A stretch of 37,940 nucleotides of DNA from Candidatus Aminicenantota bacterium (lineage in GTDB: Bacteria > Acidobacteriota > Aminicenantia > Aminicenantales > Aminicenantaceae): assembly GCA_021162615.1 (NCBI GenBank), contig JAGGYH010000068.1, positions 1 through 37,940 on the forward strand. Reading direction: 5' to 3'. Of this stretch, positions 14,888 through 24,469 are shown in pieces. The notes below the pieces were generated by a model. That model was not told where the DNA came from. It made no database searches and saw only the letters and a program-made list of their open reading frames with translations. The first letter of the stretch is position 1; every line of letters starts with the position of its first letter. The translations under genes were made by a program, and so were the position numbers.

Positions 14888-16942
14888 ATGCAGATAAGCT
14901 TAAACTGGTTAAAAGAATTTTTAGACATAAGATTGTTTCCAAAAGAACTTGTGGAGAAAATGAACAGTATAGGCCTGTTAGTCGACCATTGGGAAGAAAA
15001 GGATGGAGATGTTGTTCTTGAGCTTGAGACCTACGCAAACCGGCCTGACACTCTCGGACATTTAGGTGTCGCAAGGGAATTGGCAGCCAGCCTGGGGATT
15101 CCTTTGAAGGATCGAAAATTCCCCCTGGTTGAGTCTTCTGAGAATATTTCTGATGTGTTTGATGTGCAGGTTCTGGAAGAGGACCTCTGCCCCAGATACT
15201 CCGGCATGATAGTAAAGGATATAGAAGTAGGCCCTTCTCCTTCCTGGCTGGTTGACAGAATAAAGGCTATGGGATTGTCCCCGGTCAATAATGTTGTCGA
15301 TATAACCAATTATATTTTATTTTCCACCGCGCAGCCGATTCATGCTTTTGATTTAAATAAACTCAGGGGAAATAAAATAATCGTAAGAACGGCAAGGAAC
15401 GGAGAAGAATTAAAAGTGCTGGGAGGCGAGGATGTCGTCCTCTCACAGAGTATGCTGGTCATTGCTGATGAGAACACGCCGGTGGCTCTTGCAGGAATCA
15501 TAGGAGGGGAAGATACGGCGGTAACAGAAGAAACAAAGGATGTGTTTATTGAAAGCGCTTGTTTTGATCCTATCTCTATTCGTAAAACGTGGAAGGAAAT
15601 AGGAATCCAGACCGATGCCTCTTATCGTTTTGAGAGAGGCACAGATATTTCCTTCCCTCCGGAAGCCGCCTCTATGACCGCGTCCCTGTTGACTCAGATA
15701 GGAGGGAAAGCACTGAAGGGGATGATAGATATATATCCCAGGCCCAGAAAAATGAAGACCGTTATACTGCGGCATCACCGGGTCTCAGAGCTGCTGGGGG
15801 TTGACGTTGATGAAGGTTTTATTGTTGATTTTTTAAAGAGGATGGAATTTAGATTAGAGAAGCAGAGAGAAGGGACATGGAGAGTTCAAGTTCCCTACTT
15901 CAGGGTGGATATAGAACGGGAAGCCGATATCATAGAGGAAATAGCACGTTTTTATGGTTACGATAAAATCCCGTCTCATATCCCTGTACTGCAGGGGATT
16001 AATCTAGAAGTCAATAAAAGAAAAGAAATCGAAGACAAGGTCAGAGACCTTTTGTTCCACGAAGGCTTTGATGAGGTCGTTAATTACAGCTTCATGGATA
16101 CTGAGCAAGAAAAACTTTTCAAGACAGGACTGGATGCTGTTGAGATAAGAAACCCAGTATCACTCAAAGCATCCCTGTTACGAACGACACTTATCGGGGG
16201 ACTGCTTGGAAATATAGCATGGAATGTGAACAGGGGCACTGAAGGGGTCCATGTTTTCGAAACAGGCAATGTATTTTTCAAGAAGGATGAGAAGTATTTT
16301 GAAAGATACACACTCGGTTTTGCCACCACGGGCCAGTTGGGTCCTGTTTTTTGGAAGAGGGAACCGGAGAAATCTGATTTTTTTCATTTAAAGGGAACTT
16401 GTGAAGAACTCATGAGGTATCTAAAGTTCGAGGATTTCTCCTTTACAGTAGAAGAGAATCCGTTTTTTGAGCAAAATTATTCTCTTTGTTTGAATTTTAA
16501 GGGGGAGAAGATAGGGTTCCTTGGGGGATTAAAGAGGTCTATAGTCAATACCTATTCTATTCAGGAACAAGTATGGGCCGCAGAAATAAACCTTGGGAGT
16601 TTGCTAAAAAAACAGCCCAAACCCTTTAAATATTCTCCTGTAAGCCGGTATCCGGGAATCATTAGAGATATTTCTTTTATTGCCGGACGGGGTATCAGCT
16701 ATCAGGAAATCAAGGACTGTATAGAAAAGCTGATGATACCCTATCTTGAAGATTACGTTTTATATGACAGGTTTTGGGGAAAAGAAATGGCTAAAGATAA
16801 GGTCAGTTTATCTTTTCGTTTTATCTTTCGTCACCCGGAAAGGACCCTGCTTGCAGAGGAAGCAGACGGTTTCCAAGAGAAGATAATAAAAGCTTTAAAT
16901 ACAGAGTTTGGGTTAAACTTAAGGGGAGGAGGTCAAGATTGA
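14888..16942 (+). CDS. pheT: Phenylalanyl-tRNA synthetase beta subunit, short form
   Basis: 684 aa, about 110 shorter than E. coli PheT. It begins MQISLNWLKEFLDIRLFPKELVEKMNSIGL and passes straight to LELETYANRPDTLGHLGVAREL, so the EMAP-II-like OB-fold tRNA-binding domain normally inserted after residue 40 is absent. The B3/B4 editing domain (NNVVDITNYILF..PIHAFDLNKL, IIGGEDTAV), B5 (PRKMKTVILRHHRVSELLGV..VPYFRVDIEREADIIEEIARFYGYD) and the C-terminal FDX-ACB domain (PVSRYPGIIRDISFI to LNTEFGLNLRGG) are present. The beta subunit edits mischarged tyrosine and binds tRNA. Its stop overlaps the next start. Confidence 0.97.
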   Translation: MQISLNWLKEFLDIRLFPKELVEKMNSIGLLVDHWEEKDGDVVLELETYANRPDTLGHLGVARELAASLGIPLKDRKFPLVESSENISDVFDVQVLEEDLCPRYSGMIVKDIEVGPSPSWLVDRIKAMGLSPVNNVVDITNYILFSTAQPIHAFDLNKLRGNKIIVRTARNGEELKVLGGEDVVLSQSMLVIADENTPVALAGIIGGEDTAVTEETKDVFIESACFDPISIRKTWKEIGIQTDASYRFERGTDISFPPEAASMTASLLTQIGGKALKGMIDIYPRPRKMKTVILRHHRVSELLGVDVDEGFIVDFLKRMEFRLEKQREGTWRVQVPYFRVDIEREADIIEEIARFYGYDKIPSHIPVLQGINLEVNKRKEIEDKVRDLLFHEGFDEVVNYSFMDTEQEKLFKTGLDAVEIRNPVSLKASLLRTTLIGGLLGNIAWNVNRGTEGVHVFETGNVFFKKDEKYFERYTLGFATTGQLGPVFWKREPEKSDFFHLKGTCEELMRYLKFEDFSFTVEENPFFEQNYSLCLNFKGEKIGFLGGLKRSIVNTYSIQEQVWAAEINLGSLLKKQPKPFKYSPVSRYPGIIRDISFIAGRGISYQEIKDCIEKLMIPYLEDYVLYDRFWGKEMAKDKVSLSFRFIFRHPERTLLAEEADGFQEKIIKALNTEFGLNLRGGGQD

Positions 16943-17199
16943 CAAGTGAATTAGAAAGAATTAAAATCCTGGAAGGGAAAATAGGGAAGATCATCGATTA
17001 TATAAATGAACTTTCCGCTGATAACGAGAAGTTAAAACAGGAATTAGAGGAGTTAAAAAAAGAGAGAAAAGATCTTTCCCTTAAAGCACAAGAAGCAGGA
17101 AAGTTGAGTGAAAATTTAAAAGGATTCCAAACAGAAAGGGAAGAAATTAAAAAAAGGATAGAGTCGATAATAAGCCAGATCGATCAAATTGGGATATGA
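16939..17199 (+). CDS. Short coiled-coil protein, possibly ZapB-like
   Basis: 86 aa, starting at TTG 16939, which overlaps the pheT stop (TTGA) and follows GGGGAGGAGG. Nearly the whole chain is heptad-rich coiled coil (LERIKILEGKIGKIIDYINE, then EELKKERKDL, then ISQIDQI). Immediately before zapA and overlapping it by 4 bases, it occupies the place of small ZapB-type or FtsB-type division proteins, so a role at the Z-ring is a fair guess. Composition alone cannot prove homology. Confidence 0.7.
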   Translation: MTSELERIKILEGKIGKIIDYINELSADNEKLKQELEELKKERKDLSLKAQEAGKLSENLKGFQTEREEIKKRIESIISQIDQIGI

Positions 17200-17525
17200 T
17201 TGATAAAGTCATTGAGATTGAGATATTTGACCAGAAATTTAGAATAAAGGTCAAAGGAGCAGAGGATGAAAAGTATGTCAGTCACCTTACTTCCTATGTG
17301 GACAAAAAAATGCGCAAGGTGGCTGTAGAATCCAAGTCGAATGATATGGTTAAGATAGCGGTTCTGGCTGCTTTAAATATTGCTGATGAATTTTTTCTTT
17401 CACAGAAGAAATTAGATAGATTAAATGAAGCTATAGGGAATATGGAGAGAGAAATAGAAAGTCTGGAGGAACGGATTTTAAGAGATATGGGTACATATAA
17501 AGATACAGATCGTGCAAGAAAATGA
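17196..17525 (+). CDS. zapA: Cell division protein ZapA
   Basis: 109 aa, usual size. IEIEIFDQKFRIKVKG (residues 6-21) is the N-terminal beta hairpin of ZapA. DEKYVSHLTSYVDKKMRKVA and MVKIAVLAALNIADEFF match the tetramer core, followed by a C-terminal coiled coil. ZapA cross-links FtsZ filaments. In many bacteria a 6S RNA gene follows zapA. Here the 165 bases before rny show no recognisable 6S fold. Confidence 0.9.
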   Translation: MIDKVIEIEIFDQKFRIKVKGAEDEKYVSHLTSYVDKKMRKVAVESKSNDMVKIAVLAALNIADEFFLSQKKLDRLNEAIGNMEREIESLEERILRDMGTYKDTDRARK

Positions 17526-17690
17526 ATTTAGGAAAATGGATATAGAGTAAATAGATGAGATATTTTTTTTTAGGAAAAGCGTTAAGGTTAGTGATGCATA
17601 ATCTCATTCTGACAATGAATTTTCTACTTTGATTTCAGTTACCTCCCGGCGTTCTTCTCCTCTAACATCCCTTTGTTGGAGGTGATAGAA

Positions 17691-19253
17691 GTGAATTTGG
17701 GTGCAATCGTCGCTTTTGTTTTTTTCGTGCTCCTCAGTGGATTCCTGGTGTTTTTCTTTGTTAAGAAAAATTCCGGAGTCCGGGCAATTCTAAGAGCCAA
17801 GGAAGAGGCAAAAGAAATCTATGAAAAGGCCATGGAGGAAGCAGACAAGATCAAAAGAGAAGCTTCTATAGAGGCCAAGGAAAAGTTAATTAACTTAAAG
17901 TCTGATTTTGAAGATCAGACAAGAAATCAGCGAAGGAAGCTGAGTGATATGGAAAGGAGGCTTGTCCAAAAGGAGGAAAATTTAGAGAGGAAGTTTAAAA
18001 ACCTGGAAAGAAGGGAACGAAATATTTCAAATAAAGAACAGAGGCTGTTTGCCAGGGAGCGGGAGCTGAAGGAACAGGAGAAGGAAAATCAGGAAATAAG
18101 GAACAAAGCCATAGCCAATTTAGAGAGGATAGGAAATCTTACAAAGGAAGAGGCGAAAAAAGAACTCATCCATCAAATTGAGGATGAAGCCAAACTTGAA
18201 TCTGTGCAGATAGTGCGGGAAATAGAAGAAGAGACAAGAGAGAAATGCCAAAATGTGGCAAAGGATATTATCAGCCAAGCCATACAGAGGTCAGCGGCGG
18301 AACATGTCGTTGAAACCACAGTATCGGTAGTCGACCTTCCTTCTGATGACATGAAAGGAAGGATTATCGGAAGAGAAGGGAGAAATATTAGGTCTTTGGA
18401 GATGGCGACAGGGGTCGACATAATCGTCGACGACACACCTGAGGCTGTGATTCTTTCCAGTTTCGACCCTATCCGCAGGGAGACAGCGCGGTTGGCAATT
18501 GAAAAGCTTATTGCAGACGGCCGGATTCATCCAGCCAGAATCGAAGAAGTGGTTGAGAAGGTAACACAGGAATTGGAAGAAAAGATAAAAGAGGAAGGAG
18601 AATCAGTGGCGCTGGAACTCCGGATTCAGGATCTGCACCCCGAACTTATAAAGCTCTTGGGGAAGCTGAAGTACAGAACCAGTTACGGTCAGAACGTTCT
18701 CCAGCATTCAAAGGAGGTTGCTTATCTTTCAGCTCTTATGGCTAAAGAAATAGGTGCCGACGAAAAAATCGCCTTAAGGGCCGGTTTGCTGCATGATATA
18801 GGAAAAGCTGTGGATAGAGAGTTCGAGGGGACCCATACAGAACTTAGTGTGTCCCTGGCCAAGAAGTGCGGAGAATCCAAGGAAGTGAGAGATGCCATTG
18901 CTTCCCATCACCGGGATGTGGAATTTTCTTCTGTAGAAGCTGTTTTGGTTCAAGCGGCTGACACACTCTCTGCAGCCCGTCCAGGAGCAAGAAGAGAGCT
19001 TCTTGAGACATATATAAAGAGGCTGGAGAAATTGGAAGAGGTAGCCCATTCTTTTAAAGGAGTGGCAAAGGCGTTTGCCCTTCAGGCCGGACGTGAAATA
19101 AGGATTATTGTCGAAAGCCAGAGGATGTCTGATGAAGAAGCCTCTTCAGTGGCTAAGGATATTGCGAAAAAGATAAAAGAGGAGCTGGATTACCCGGGAC
19201 AAATTAAAGTTACTGTTATACGAGAAATGAGAGCTGTTGAATATGCAAGATAG
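17691..19253 (+). CDS. rny: Ribonuclease Y
   Basis: 520 aa from GTG 17691, which has GGAGGTGAT upstream; an earlier TTG at 17673 would put that site inside the gene. Membrane-anchored endoribonuclease that starts mRNA decay. An N-terminal membrane helix (about 4-26, [19 protein letters not shown]) is followed by a long coiled coil (about 40-190), a KH domain with [21 protein letters not shown] (about 223-243), and an HD domain with [25 protein letters not shown] and ASHHRDVE. All metal ligands of the HD site are present. It is followed by ymdB with an overlap, the usual pairing. Confidence 0.97.
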   Translation: MNLGAIVAFVFFVLLSGFLVFFFVKKNSGVRAILRAKEEAKEIYEKAMEEADKIKREASIEAKEKLINLKSDFEDQTRNQRRKLSDMERRLVQKEENLERKFKNLERRERNISNKEQRLFARERELKEQEKENQEIRNKAIANLERIGNLTKEEAKKELIHQIEDEAKLESVQIVREIEEETREKCQNVAKDIISQAIQRSAAEHVVETTVSVVDLPSDDMKGRIIGREGRNIRSLEMATGVDIIVDDTPEAVILSSFDPIRRETARLAIEKLIADGRIHPARIEEVVEKVTQELEEKIKEEGESVALELRIQDLHPELIKLLGKLKYRTSYGQNVLQHSKEVAYLSALMAKEIGADEKIALRAGLLHDIGKAVDREFEGTHTELSVSLAKKCGESKEVRDAIASHHRDVEFSSVEAVLVQAADTLSAARPGARRELLETYIKRLEKLEEVAHSFKGVAKAFALQAGREIRIIVESQRMSDEEASSVAKDIAKKIKEELDYPGQIKVTVIREMRAVEYAR

Positions 19254-20043
19254 GATAGCCTTATTATTCCTGGGTGATGTGATGGGCAGGCCTGGGCGGG
19301 AAAGCGTAAAAAATTGCCTCGCTTCTTTAAAAAGAGAGTACAAGCCTTCCATTATCGCAGCAAACGGTGAGAATGCCGCCGGTGGGATCGGTATAACCGA
19401 AAAAGTAGGAGAAGAGCTGCTCACAAGTGTTGATATCATTACATCCGGCAACCATATATGGGACAAAAAGGAAGCATTGGAGTATTTAGATAAAGAGCCA
19501 CGGATTATCAGACCTGCTAATTATCCACTGCCCTGCCCAGGGAGAGGTTCTTGTGTTATTAAGGATTCCGGAGGCAGAAGCGTCGGCTTTTTAAATCTTC
19601 AGGGAAGGGTGTTTATGGAGCCTATAGACTGCCCCTTTAAAGTTGCTGAAGAGGAAATTAATGCCCTGAAGAAAAAGACTTCTGTTATTGTGGTTGATTT
19701 CCATGCGGAAGCCACTTCTGAGAAACAGGCTTTAGGCTGGTATCTTGACGGAAAAGTATCAGCTGTATGCGGGACACACACTCATGTGCCGACCGCAGAC
19801 GAAAAAATTCTCCCCCGGGGAACAGCATATATCTCTGATATAGGAATGGTGGGTGGATATCATTCGGTCATTGGGATTAAAAAAGAACAAGCTGTTGACA
19901 GGTTTCTCACTTCAAGACCGCAGCGCTTCAGCCCTTCAAAAGAAGGATTCATTCTTAATGCTGTTTATTTGGAGATAGACTATCAAACAGGGAAAGCCTT
20001 ATTGATAGAAAGGGTCAAGATGGGTGGAGAAGGTGAACAGTAA
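19243..20043 (+). CDS. ymdB: YmdB-family metallophosphoesterase / 2',3'-cyclic nucleotide phosphodiesterase
   Basis: 266 aa from ATG 19243; TTG 19237 is an alternative. Family motifs: [60 protein letters not shown] and [10 protein letters not shown]. These supply the dinuclear metal site. In Bacillus the homologue acts on cyclic nucleotides and influences RNase Y-dependent RNA levels, and here it overlaps the rny 3' end, supporting a shared role. It also overlaps xseA by 20 bases. Confidence 0.93.
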   Translation: MQDRIALLFLGDVMGRPGRESVKNCLASLKREYKPSIIAANGENAAGGIGITEKVGEELLTSVDIITSGNHIWDKKEALEYLDKEPRIIRPANYPLPCPGRGSCVIKDSGGRSVGFLNLQGRVFMEPIDCPFKVAEEEINALKKKTSVIVVDFHAEATSEKQALGWYLDGKVSAVCGTHTHVPTADEKILPRGTAYISDIGMVGGYHSVIGIKKEQAVDRFLTSRPQRFSPSKEGFILNAVYLEIDYQTGKALLIERVKMGGEGEQ

Positions 20044-21364
20044 CAGCGTACAGGAAAAAAACAAGGTTTATTCCGTTACAGAGCTCACAAACATCATAAA
20101 AAATGAACTTGAGAGCAAGTTTCCGTTGATATGGGTAGAAGGTGAGGTCTCTAATTTTAAGCGTGCACAGTCACAGCATCTGTATTTTGACTTAAAAGAC
20201 GAGCACAGCCAGCTGCATGCTGTGATGTGGCGTAGCCATGCTGTAAAAATCCCATTTAAGATGGAGGATGGGATCCAGATCGTCTGCAAGGGATTGATTA
20301 GTGTGTATGCACAGAGAGGCCAGTACCAGATCCAGGTCGAACAGGTCGAACCAAAAGGCAAAGGAGCTCTCCAGCTTGCCTTTGAGCAGTTAAAAAAGAA
20401 GCTTGAAAAAGAGGGCCTTTTTGATCCTGAAAAAAAGAAAAAAATTCCTCTGCTCCCGAAAAAAGTCGGAGTGGTCACATCTCCAAAGGGAGCGGCTATT
20501 ATTGATATCTTACAGACCATAGAGAGAAGGTTTGCACGGCTTCATATCCTCATTTACCCTGTGAGAGTTCAGGGAGAAGGAGCGGCAGAGGAAATCGTCA
20601 AAGCTGTGGATTATCTGGGGACTGTTCCTGATTTAGATGTCATTATTGTCGGGAGGGGAGGCGGCTCCATCGAAGATTTATGGGCGTTTAACGAAGAGGA
20701 AGTTGCCAGAGCTATATTCAGGTCTCCTGTTCCTGTTATTTCAGCAGTCGGCCATGAAATAGATTTCACGATCGCTGATTTTGTTGCGGACAAGCGGGCA
20801 TCCACACCTTCAGCAGCAGCTGAGATACTGATAGAAAAAGAGCAGGCTTTCCTCGAACGTATCGAGAGTTTTGAAAAGGTGATGGAACACCAGATGAGAT
20901 ATATGACCCAGGAAAGAAAAAGCAGGGTCATGGACTTGATACGGCATCATGCTTTTCAGAGATTTAAGGAGAGGTTGTATCAACTGGCTCAGAATGTGGA
21001 TGACCTTGATATAAGGGCTGTTAATTTCATGAGGGGAGAACAGAAAAAAATGGCTGAATACAGGTCAGAAGTGAGGTTTACGGAACAGAGAATAACAGCC
21101 CTCATTAAGGACAGACTCAGCAGTCTTAAGAGTAAATGGGAAATGTTGGCATCCCAATTGCACAATCTCAGCCCTTTAAATATATTGAAAAAAGGCTATA
21201 CTCTGTGCTGGGAGGAAGGGAGTGACTCCCTTATCAAAACCATTGATAAAGTTGAAAAGGGAAAAAGCCTGACAGTTTCTTTTTTTAAAGGAGAGTTCAG
21301 ATGCAAGGTCAGTTCGGTCGATCGAAGGAAAATGATTGAAGACAGACATAAGAAAAAACAATGA
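20024..21364 (+). CDS. xseA: Exodeoxyribonuclease VII large subunit
   Basis: 446 aa, typical. The N-terminal OB-fold domain (VYSVTELTNIIKNELESKFP, WVEGEVSNFK, HLYFDLKD) binds ssDNA. The catalytic domain has KKVGVVTSPKGAAIIDI, VIIVGRGGGSIEDLWAFNEE and SAVGHEIDFTIADFVADKRASTPSAAAE. A long C-terminal coiled coil (about 280-375) scaffolds the small subunits, and the tail is PLNILKKGYTLC. GTG at 20024 is used; GTG at 20033 is also possible. It degrades single-stranded DNA with XseB. Confidence 0.97.
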   Translation: MEKVNSNSVQEKNKVYSVTELTNIIKNELESKFPLIWVEGEVSNFKRAQSQHLYFDLKDEHSQLHAVMWRSHAVKIPFKMEDGIQIVCKGLISVYAQRGQYQIQVEQVEPKGKGALQLAFEQLKKKLEKEGLFDPEKKKKIPLLPKKVGVVTSPKGAAIIDILQTIERRFARLHILIYPVRVQGEGAAEEIVKAVDYLGTVPDLDVIIVGRGGGSIEDLWAFNEEEVARAIFRSPVPVISAVGHEIDFTIADFVADKRASTPSAAAEILIEKEQAFLERIESFEKVMEHQMRYMTQERKSRVMDLIRHHAFQRFKERLYQLAQNVDDLDIRAVNFMRGEQKKMAEYRSEVRFTEQRITALIKDRLSSLKSKWEMLASQLHNLSPLNILKKGYTLCWEEGSDSLIKTIDKVEKGKSLTVSFFKGEFRCKVSSVDRRKMIEDRHKKKQ

Positions 21365-21397
21365 AGCCGGATCCAATGGATTAAATGGGAGAATAAA

Positions 21398-21703
21398 ATG
21401 AAAGAACTAAATTTTGAAAAAGCACTGAAGGATTTAGAGACAACTGTAGGGAAGCTAGAGCAGGGAGATCTGTCTTTAGAGGAGTCTTTAAAGCTTTTTG
21501 AAAAAGGGATTAAGCTCGCTAAGTTTTTAAGAAGTGAGCTTGAAAAAGCTGAAAAAAAAGTTGAGATCCTTCTGAAAGATGAAGAAGGGAATGTGTCAGC
21601 TGAGCCTTTTGATATGGATGAAAATGATAAGCAGCCTCCGGGAGATGATGAAGAAGACAAAGAGGACCCTGATAACGGAGGAAACGAGTCTCTTCCATTT
21701 TAA
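21398..21703 (+). CDS. xseB: Exodeoxyribonuclease VII small subunit
   Basis: 101 aa. The first 65 residues are canonical (FEKALKDLETTVGKLEQGDLSLEESL, then LFEKGIKLAK). The last 35 are an acidic, Pro/Gly/Asp-rich tail (DDEEDKEDP, NGGNESLPF) longer than in most homologues. Several copies wrap the XseA coiled coil. ispA starts one base after its stop. Confidence 0.95.
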   Translation: MKELNFEKALKDLETTVGKLEQGDLSLEESLKLFEKGIKLAKFLRSELEKAEKKVEILLKDEEGNVSAEPFDMDENDKQPPGDDEEDKEDPDNGGNESLPF

Positions 21704-21704
21704 A

Positions 21705-22571
21705 ATGAAAATAGAAGAAAAAATTCAAGTAAAGAAAGCTTTGATCGAGGGAGAGCTGAAGAAAATACTCAACCGCTATAAGGGAGGGCTGGCGGACTCG
21801 ATGAAATATTCTGTTTTTTCCGGAGGAAAAAGATTCAGGCCCATCCTTGTTCTGTGTGCAGGGGAAAGTTTCGGATGTGATTGTATTACGGCCCTGCCTT
21901 TTGCCTGTGCCATTGAGCTTATCCATAATTATTCTCTGATACATGATGACCTGCCGGCAATGGACGATGATGATTTCAGGCGGGGAAAGCTGTCCTGTCA
22001 TAAAGCGTATGGAGAAGATGTCGCTATTCTTGCGGGAGATGCCCTGCTTACCTTGGCGTTTGAGATTCTTTCACAGGCTTCTGCTGGAAGCGGAACTCTT
22101 GGAAAAAAAATAAAAGCTATTGAAGAAATAAGCCGCTCTGCCGGTCTATCAGGCATGGTGGGAGGACAATATCTGGATATCAAAGCGTCAATAGAAGATT
22201 TAAATAGAGAGGATTACTCTTCGTTAGTGAAGAAAAAGACAGGCAGTCTTATATCCGCTGCAGTGAGAACAGGGGCTCTGCTGGGACAGGCATCTCCTGA
22301 TGATTTGGAGGCTGTATCAATGTATGCCGAGAACCTGGGATTTGCCTTTCAGATAAGGGATGATATTCTGGATTCGTATGAGGATATCCGGGACGGGAAA
22401 CCGTTCAGCCCTAACGAGGTCTTTTTCAGCGGTCGTGATAGTGCAAGAAAAAAGCTTTTTACATATGTCAACTCAGCGGTCAAAGCGCTTGATGAGAAGT
22501 CAATAGCATCTGATGAATTGAGATATTTGGCATTAAAGCTTTTAGAGGTCAGGAAGCACAATGGAGAATAA
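21705..22571 (+). CDS. ispA: Short-chain polyprenyl (geranyl/farnesyl) diphosphate synthase
   Basis: 288 aa from ATG 21705, directly after xseB. The frame is open farther upstream, but that part merely shadows xseB. It condenses DMAPP/GPP with IPP. Seen: GGKRFRPILVL (residues 40-50), the first Asp-rich motif DDLPAMDDDD (81-90) preceded by ELIHNYSLIH, GDALLTLAFE, a KTGSLI segment and the second Asp-rich motif FQIRDDILD. Small residues before the first motif fit a C15 product, as in IspA. It overlaps dxs by 11 bases, pairing precursor supply with chain building. Confidence 0.95.
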   Translation: MKIEEKIQVKKALIEGELKKILNRYKGGLADSMKYSVFSGGKRFRPILVLCAGESFGCDCITALPFACAIELIHNYSLIHDDLPAMDDDDFRRGKLSCHKAYGEDVAILAGDALLTLAFEILSQASAGSGTLGKKIKAIEEISRSAGLSGMVGGQYLDIKASIEDLNREDYSSLVKKKTGSLISAAVRTGALLGQASPDDLEAVSMYAENLGFAFQIRDDILDSYEDIRDGKPFSPNEVFFSGRDSARKKLFTYVNSAVKALDEKSIASDELRYLALKLLEVRKHNGE

Positions 22572-24438
22572 AAGTATACTTGACAGGATAAAAGGTCCTC
22601 AGGATTTAAAGAATCTTTCTTATAAGCAGCTTTACAATCTCGCCGGAGAGATAAGGGACCTGATAATCAGGGTCGTTTCAAAGAACGGCGGCCACCTTTC
22701 CCCAAATCTGGGTGTTGTTGAGCTGACTTTGGCTCTTAATTATGTTTTTGATTCGCCCAAGGATAAAATAATATGGGATGTGGGCCATCAATGTTATACG
22801 CATAAAATACTCACCGGAAGAAAGGACGGTTTTTATAAGCTCAGAAAAATGGGGGGTCTTTCAGGGTTCCCTGTCAGGGATGAGTCCGAGCACGATATTT
22901 TTAACACAGGACATGCCTCAACAGCGCTGTCAGCGGCCATGGGCATGGCTGTTGCCAGGGACAAAAAAAATCAAAACCATAACATAATAGCGGTCGTTGG
23001 GGATGGAGGTATGACCGGAGGAATGGCATGGGAAGCCTTGAACCAGATAGGCCATCACAGAGAAAAGATAGTCATTGTCTTGAATTATAATGAGATGTCT
23101 ATTTCCCTCAATGTCGGGGCTTTGTCCAAATATTTGACTTATCTTGTCTCCGGCCAGCACTATTTACGGATGAAGGATCATGCAAAGACATTCCTTAAAA
23201 CGATTCCGGTAGTAGGATGGCCGTTGATAAAAGCAGGAAGGGCTTTTGAGGAGGCAATAAAAAAGACTTTCTTTCCAGGTCTTTTATTCGAAGAACTCGG
23301 GATACGTTATATAGGGGCTGTGGAGGGGCACAGCCTGAAGTCTTTGATCGAGGCATTTGAAGAGGCGAAATATTATGACGGACCTGTGGTTGTTCTTTGC
23401 GCCACTAAAAAAGGAAAGGGCTACCTTCCTGCTCAGAACGAGCCTTCCAGGTTTCACAGCGCCCGCCCGTTTGATATAAAGACAGGAAAGATGGAGAGCG
23501 GGGATCCACGCCCGACTTTTTCATCAGTTTTTGGAAAAACAATAGAAAAGCTGGCAGAGAAAGACCGGTATATAGTCGCTGTCACAGCGGCCATGCCGGG
23601 GGGAAAAGGGCTTAAAGATTTCGCAGAGAGATTTCCCGATCGTTTTTTTGATGTGGGTATTGCCGAACAGCACGCTGTTGACTTTTCTGCAGCGCTGGCC
23701 TTAAGCGGATTTAAGCCGGTTGTCGCCATTTATTCAACATTTCTCCAGAGGGCCTATGACCAGCTTTATCACGATGTCAGCTTAATGGATATACCGATCA
23801 TATTTGCTTTGGACCGGGCAGGGATTGTGCCTGATGACGGTCCCACGCATCAGGGGATCAATGATATTGTCTATTTCAGGCATCTTCCGAATATGATCGT
23901 CATGGCTCCTAAAGATGAAAACGAGCTCCAGCATATGTTGAGTTCTGCTTTTTCTTATGGGCATCCTGTTGCTCTCCGGTTTCCGAAGGGGAAAGCCTTC
24001 GGAGTTCCCATGGATAAGGATTTCAAAGATATCCCTGTTGGTAAAGGCGAACTGTTGAAAGAAGGAAAAGATCTGCTCATTGCCTATGGTCAGATGGTCC
24101 ACCCTTGTCTGGAAGCAGCGGATAAGCTGGAAAGGAAGGGGATAAGCCTTGCTGTTATGAATGCGAGATATGCCAGCCCCCTGGATGAAGAGATGATTCT
24201 TGGTTTTGCTGAAAGAGGGAGTGCGGTCATTACAGCAGAGGAAGGCGTTGTTGCCGGTGGATTTGGAAGTGCGGTTAGGGAATTTTTAGACACAATGAAT
24301 ATTTTCAATATTAAATTCAAGAGAATAGGCATACCAAAAAAGATTTATCCGGCAGGAAAAGTGGAGCAGATAAAAAAAATGTTCGGACTGGATCCGGATG
24401 GTATTGTTGGCCATATAGAGAGTCTGTATAAGTCATAG
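22561..24438 (+). CDS. dxs: 1-deoxy-D-xylulose-5-phosphate synthase
   Basis: 625 aa, full length. Thiamine-diphosphate enzyme that joins pyruvate and glyceraldehyde 3-phosphate as the first MEP-pathway step. Seen: the substrate-side KDKIIWDVGHQCYTHKILTGR, the TPP motif starting GDGGMTGGMAWEALNQ, the PYR-domain glutamate in DVGIAEQHAVDFSAALAL, and the STFLQRAYDQLYHD and DRAGIVPDDGPTHQG signatures. One oddity: the TPP motif ends LNYNEMSIS where nearly all Dxs have NDN. The C-terminal transketolase domain is intact (AEEGVVAGGFGSAV). Confidence 0.96.
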   Translation: MENKSILDRIKGPQDLKNLSYKQLYNLAGEIRDLIIRVVSKNGGHLSPNLGVVELTLALNYVFDSPKDKIIWDVGHQCYTHKILTGRKDGFYKLRKMGGLSGFPVRDESEHDIFNTGHASTALSAAMGMAVARDKKNQNHNIIAVVGDGGMTGGMAWEALNQIGHHREKIVIVLNYNEMSISLNVGALSKYLTYLVSGQHYLRMKDHAKTFLKTIPVVGWPLIKAGRAFEEAIKKTFFPGLLFEELGIRYIGAVEGHSLKSLIEAFEEAKYYDGPVVVLCATKKGKGYLPAQNEPSRFHSARPFDIKTGKMESGDPRPTFSSVFGKTIEKLAEKDRYIVAVTAAMPGGKGLKDFAERFPDRFFDVGIAEQHAVDFSAALALSGFKPVVAIYSTFLQRAYDQLYHDVSLMDIPIIFALDRAGIVPDDGPTHQGINDIVYFRHLPNMIVMAPKDENELQHMLSSAFSYGHPVALRFPKGKAFGVPMDKDFKDIPVGKGELLKEGKDLLIAYGQMVHPCLEAADKLERKGISLAVMNARYASPLDEEMILGFAERGSAVITAEEGVVAGGFGSAVREFLDTMNIFNIKFKRIGIPKKIYPAGKVEQIKKMFGLDPDGIVGHIESLYKS

Positions 24439-24469
24439 GATTACAGGATTTTTAACAGAATACAGAATA

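Noticed and set aside
17526-17690. 6S RNA gene after zapA
   Set aside because: Position is right, and GAAAAGCGTT can pair with GGCGTTCTTC, but the segment is too short and lacks the central bubble and long terminal stem.
21579-21704. Upstream extension of ispA
   Set aside because: It overlaps xseB in another frame and does not match polyprenyl synthases; ATG 21705 is the natural start.
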